Assembly (NCBI RefSeq): GCF_037392515.1
Contig: NC_090295.1
Coordinates: 22,484,501-22,548,500, forward strand
DNA: 64,000 bases
Direction: 5' to 3'
Origin: Haliotis asinina
Lineage: Eukaryota; Mollusca; Gastropoda; Lepetellida; Haliotidae
The notes under the pieces were generated by a model. The model saw only the letters and a list, made by a program, of their open reading frames with translations, was not told where the DNA came from and made no database searches. Made by a program: the position numbers and the translations under genes. Shown in pieces: positions 59,263-64,000 of the stretch (the first letter of the stretch is position 1; each line of letters starts with the position of its first letter).

Positions 59263-60260
59263 GACATGCCTAGCGTAATCAAGGTGTTAGCTGGACGTCG
59301 TGAAGATGTCTTGAGACAAAGGAACACAGCCTTGGTTTCTCGCAATGTTCCCCCAATTGCGGGAAGGTCAGTCATGGTATGGGAATGCATTTCCTTGGGA
59401 GGGAAGATGGACCTTATTTCCTTTCTTGGTAACCTTAACGGTATCCAGAGTTGATCCTTCAGAGGACTGTTTCCCACATTCCTACAAGCAGTCCTTTGCC
59501 ACATGATCCATTTGGAGAAGTCAGTCATGTTAGCGGGATGGGTTTCCTTGAGTTGCAAGATGAACCTTATCACCATTCGTGACAAACGTAATCAGCCGTG
59601 GTATAAACAGATCCTTGAGAGGGTTTTTGTCCCTCAATCTGATAACCATGATCTGTCACTAGATCAACCTATACGAATAACAAGGTCACGCCTCACTGAC
59701 CACGTGCTGTTCTCCAGCAACAGAATGTTCCTGAATAAGGAGGTGTCTTCAATCAGTTGCTCGTATGCAGGGAGTTCACACAATATACTGACAGAAAGTC
59801 AGTATTTGGACTTGCAAACCTTTGTTCAACGAGATGCGTGCATTGCAGTGGTAGTTAAGTATGCGCCAGAAAAGAGAATTTCGTTATGCATTTAAATAAA
59901 AAGACATTTCCAAACTCTGTACAAACTTCCAACAAAACATATTATGTTGAGGTAAACATGACAATGTTTTCCCTTAACCCTTCAGCGTCGTATTCACTGC
60001 AATAAAAAGTTGACTGGCCATAGGACTTTATTTTCTTTCTTTACAGCTTCTAAAATCTTCAGATTCGAACAAAAATATGGAAAACGTCCACAAGATATCG
60101 GCACAGATTTCCACCAAATGTTTAACACATTTTACGCACCAGCTCATTCATGTTTTTTAGACTGAAAAATGCAGGTGTTGCTTAATACATTTCCATATGT
60201 ATATTTACATAACATTTATGTAAACAATGGAAGGTTTCATAATATGCATGATTACTGTCA
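59263..60260 (+). mobile_element. Tc1-like relic with a duplicated transposase segment
   Basis: AGRSVMVWECISLGGKMDLI near 59365-59430 and SVMLAGWVSLSCKMNLITI near 59523-59580 are two versions of the conserved block before the second catalytic Asp of Tc1 transposases. ILERVFVPQSDNHDL follows at 59612. The non-coding part from 59750 (CACACAATATACTGACAGAA) to 60260 matches 42145-42490. Decayed; it runs directly into the satellite. Confidence 0.6.
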
Positions 60261-63200
60261 CAACACGAGATGAAAACCAAGGCACACATGTAACATATGT
60301 TATCTATTACGGAGTTATGCATGATTACTGTCACAACACGAGATGAAAAACAAGGCACACATGTAACATATGTTATCTATTACGGAGTTATGCATGATTA
60401 CTGTCACAACACGAGATGAAGAACAAGGCACACATGTAACATATGTTATCTATTACGGAGTTATGCATGATTACTGTCACAACACGAGATGAAAAACAAG
60501 GCACACATGTAACATATGTTATCTATTACGGAGTTATGCATGATTACTGTCACAACACGAGATGAAGAACAAGGCACACATGTAACATATGTTATCTATT
60601 ACGGAGTTATGCATGATTACTGTCACAACACGAGATGAAGAACAAGGCACACATGTAACATATGTTATCTATTACGGAGTTATGCATGATTACTGTCACA
60701 ACACGAGATGAAGAACAAGGCACACATGTAACATATGTTATTTATTACGGAGTTATGCATGATTACTGTCACAACACGAGATGAAGAACAAGGCACACAT
60801 GTAACACATGTTATTTATTACGGAGTTATGCATGATTACTGTCACAACACGAGATGAAGAACAAGGCACACATGTAACATATGTTATCTATTACGGAGTT
60901 ATGCATGATTACTGTCACAACACGAGATGAAGAACAAGGCACACATGTAACATATGTTATTTATTACGGAGTTATGCATGATTACTGTCACAACACGAGA
61001 TGAAGAACAAGGCACACATGTAACATATGTTATCTGTTACGGAGTTATGCATGATTACTGTCACAACACGAGATGAAGAACAAGGCACACATGTAACATA
61101 TGTTATTTATTACGGAGTTATGCATGATTACTGTCACAACACGAGATGAAGAACAAGGCACACATGTAACATATGTTATTTATTACGGAGTTATGCATGA
61201 TTACTGTCACAACACGAGATGAAGAACAAGGCACACATGTAACATATGTTATTTATTACGGAGTTATGCATGATTACTGTCACAACACGAGATGAAGAAC
61301 AAGGCACACATGTAACATATGTTATTTATTACGGAGTTATGCATGATTACTGTCACAACACGAGATGAAGAACAAGGCACACATGTAACATATGTTATTT
61401 ATTACGGAGTTATGCATGATTACTGTCACAACACGAGATGAAGAACAAGGCACACATGTAACATATGTTATCTATTACGGAGTTATGCATGATTACTGTC
61501 ACAACACGAGATGAAGAACAAGGCACACATGTAACATATGTTATCTATTACGGAGTTATGCATGATTACTGTCACAACACGAGATGAAAAACAAGGCACA
61601 CATGTAACATATGTTATCTATTACGGAGTTATGCATGATTACTGTCACAACACGAGATGAAAAACAAGGCACACATGTAACATATGTTATCTATTACGGA
61701 GTTATGCATGATTACTGTCACAACACGAGATGAAGAACAAGGCACACATGTAACATATGTTATCTATTACGGAGTTATGCATGATTACTGTCACAACACG
61801 AGATGAAGAACAAGGCACACATGTAACATATGTTATCTATTACGGAGTTATGCATGATTACTGTCACAACACGAGATGAAGAACAAGGCACACATGTAAC
61901 ATATGTTATTTATTACGGAGTTATGCATGATTACTGTCACAACACGAGATGAAGAACAAGGCACACATGTAACACATGTTATTTATTACGGAGTTATGCA
62001 TGATTACTGTCACAACACGAGATGAAGAACAAGGCACACATGTAACATATGTTATCTATTACGGAGTTATGCATGATTACTGTCACAACACGAGATGAAG
62101 AACAAGGCACACATGTAACATATGTTATTTATTACGGAGTTATGCATGATTACTGTCACAACACGAGATGAAGAACAAGGCACACATGTAACATATGTTA
62201 TCTATTACGGAGTTATGTATGATTACTGTCACAACACGAGATGAAGAACAAGGCACACATGTAACATATGTTATCTATTACGGAGTTATGCATGATTACT
62301 GTCACAACACGAGATGAAGAACAAGGCACACATGTAACATATGTTATCTATTACGGAGTTATGCATGATTACTGTCACAACACGAGATGAAAAACAAGGC
62401 ACACATGTAACATATGTTATCTATTACGGAGTTATGCATGATTACTGTCACAACACGAGATGAAGAACAAGGCACACATGTAACATATGTTATCTATTAC
62501 GGAGTTATGCATGATTACTGTCACAACACGAGATGAAAAACAAGGCACACATTTAACATATGTTATCTATTACGGAGTTATGCATGATTACTGTCACAAC
62601 ACGAGATGAAAAACAAGGCACACATGTAACATATGTTATCTATTACGGAGTTATGCATGATTACTGTCACAACACGAGATGAAGAACAAGGCACACATGT
62701 AACATATGTTATCTATTACGGAGTTATGCATGATTACTGTCACAACACGAGATGAAGAACAAGGCACACATGTAACATATGTTATCTATTACGGAGTTAT
62801 GCATGATTACTGTCACAACACGAGATGAAGAACAAGGCACACATGTAACATATGTTATTTATTACGGAGTTATGCATGATTACTGTCACAACACGAGATG
62901 AAGAACAAGGCACACATGTAACATATGTTATTTATTACGGAGTTATGCATGATTACTGTCACAACACGAGATGAAGAACAAGGCACACATGTAACATATG
63001 TTATCTGTTACGGAGTTATGCATGATTACTGTCACAACACGAGATGAAGAACAAGGCACACATGTAACATATGTTATTTATTACGGAGTTATGCATGATT
63101 ACTGTCACAACACGAGATGAAGAACAAGGCACACATGTAACATATGTTATTTATTACGGAGTTATGCATGATTACTGTCACAACACGAGATGAAGAACAA

Positions 63201-64000
63201 GGCACACATGTAACATATGTTATTTATTACGGAGTTATGCATGATTACTGTCACAACACGAGATGAAGAACAAGGCACACATGTAACATATGTTATTTAT
63301 TACGGAGTTATGCATGATTACTGTCACAACACGAGATGAAGAACAAGGCACACATGTAACATATGTTATTTATTACGGAGTTATGCATGATTACTGTCAC
63401 AACACGAGATGAAGAACAAGGCACACATGTAACATATGTTATCTATTACGGAGTTATGCATGATTACTGTCACAACACGAGATGAAGAACAAGGCACACA
63501 TGTAACATATGTTATCTATTACGGAGTTATGCATGATTACTGTCACAACACGAGATGAAAAACAAGGCACACATGTAACATATGTTATCTATTACGGAGT
63601 TATGCATGATTACTGTCACAACACGAGATGAAAAACAAGGCACACATGTAACATATGTTATCTATTACGGAGTTATGCATGATTACTGTCACAACACGAG
63701 ATGAAGAACAAGGCACACATGTAACAAATGTTATTTATTACGGAGTTATGCATGATTACTGTCACAACACGAGATGAAGAACAAGGCACACATGTAACAT
63801 ATGTTATCTATTACGGAGTTATGTATGATTACTGTCACAACACGAGATGAAGAACAAGGCACACATGTAACATATGTTATCTATTACGGAGTTATGCATG
63901 ATTACTGTCACAACACGAGATGAAGAACAAGGCACACATGTAACATATGTTATCTATTACGGAGTTATGCATGATTACTGTCACAACACGAGGTGAAGAA
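60241..64000. repeat. 73 bp satellite array, runs off the window
   Basis: About 51 monomers of exactly 73 bp, containing TTATGCATGATTACTGTCAC, AACACGAGATGAAGAACAAG and GCACACATGTAACATATG. Monomers differ at few sites: GAAGAAC or GAAAAAC, TTATCTATTA or TTATTTATTA, and rare TTATCTGTTA, ACACATG and ATGTATG forms. The variants recur in the same order, showing duplication of multi-monomer blocks. No coding potential. The array continues past the window end. Confidence 0.97.

Noticed and set aside
60241-64000. Regular 73 bp repeats as a CRISPR array
   Set aside because: There are no unique spacers: the whole 73 bp is repeated, and the setting is animal nuclear DNA. It is a satellite.

Overview
The window is animal nuclear DNA from a mollusc, most likely a marine gastropod close to abalone (Haliotis). 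The grounds are intron-containing genes with GT/AG junctions, tRNA-headed SINEs that end in an ACTC-repeat tail of the abalone type, and a dense load of Tc1, piggyBac, LINE and Ty3/gypsy sequence. The species call is inference. Nothing bacterial is visible.

Host genes. Five loci can be assembled at exon level, plus one divergent paralogue. (1) Minus strand, 5641-8010: a three-exon gene for a double-hotdog, acyl-thioesterase-like protein. (2) Plus strand, about 9600-12379: a tail-anchored phytanoyl-CoA-dioxygenase-like Fe(II)/2-oxoglutarate enzyme, with a TATA box, a non-coding first exon and an intronless coding region. (3-5) Plus strand, 15976-20646, 23362-27772 and 29267-38449: three paralogues of gene 1, each with exons of 29, exactly 101, and about 790 coding bases in the same intron phases. 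(6) Minus strand, 43098-56848: a five-exon secreted protein with an N-terminal PAN/apple-like domain and a C-terminal fibrinogen-related domain, a lectin-like architecture.

Duplication history. Genes 3 and 4 lie in a direct tandem duplication (13975-21296 and 21297-28145). Shared SINEs and a shared TTAA-type MITE predate the duplication. A 1.7 kb terminal-inverted-repeat element in copy A, and a 449 bp long-TIR element with a 10 bp target duplication in copy B, came later, because the other copy still shows the empty site. Gene 5 is older or more diverged, but most of its last exon is nearly identical to A and B, which suggests gene conversion. Its second intron holds a young Ty3/gypsy element inserted into a SINE.

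Mobile-element landscape. 38.6-42.5 kb holds relics: a Tx1-type LINE, a piggyBac and a Tc1 tail. The introns of the fibrinogen gene hold SINEs, a nearly intact Tc1 element and a 6.1 kb I-clade-like LINE with a clear target duplication. That LINE landed inside a minisatellite whose unit contains the splice acceptor of the neighbouring exon. The last 3.7 kb is a 73 bp satellite that seems to have grown out of the end of a decayed Tc1-like element.

Most promising observations: the uncharacterised hotdog family with its fixed exon architecture; the splice-site-carrying minisatellite; the composite LINE with an RNase H piece upstream of ORF1, and a 3' tail shared with the SINEs; and the 1.7 kb element with a repeated internal motif on both strands. 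All statements come from reading the sequence; no database search was possible.
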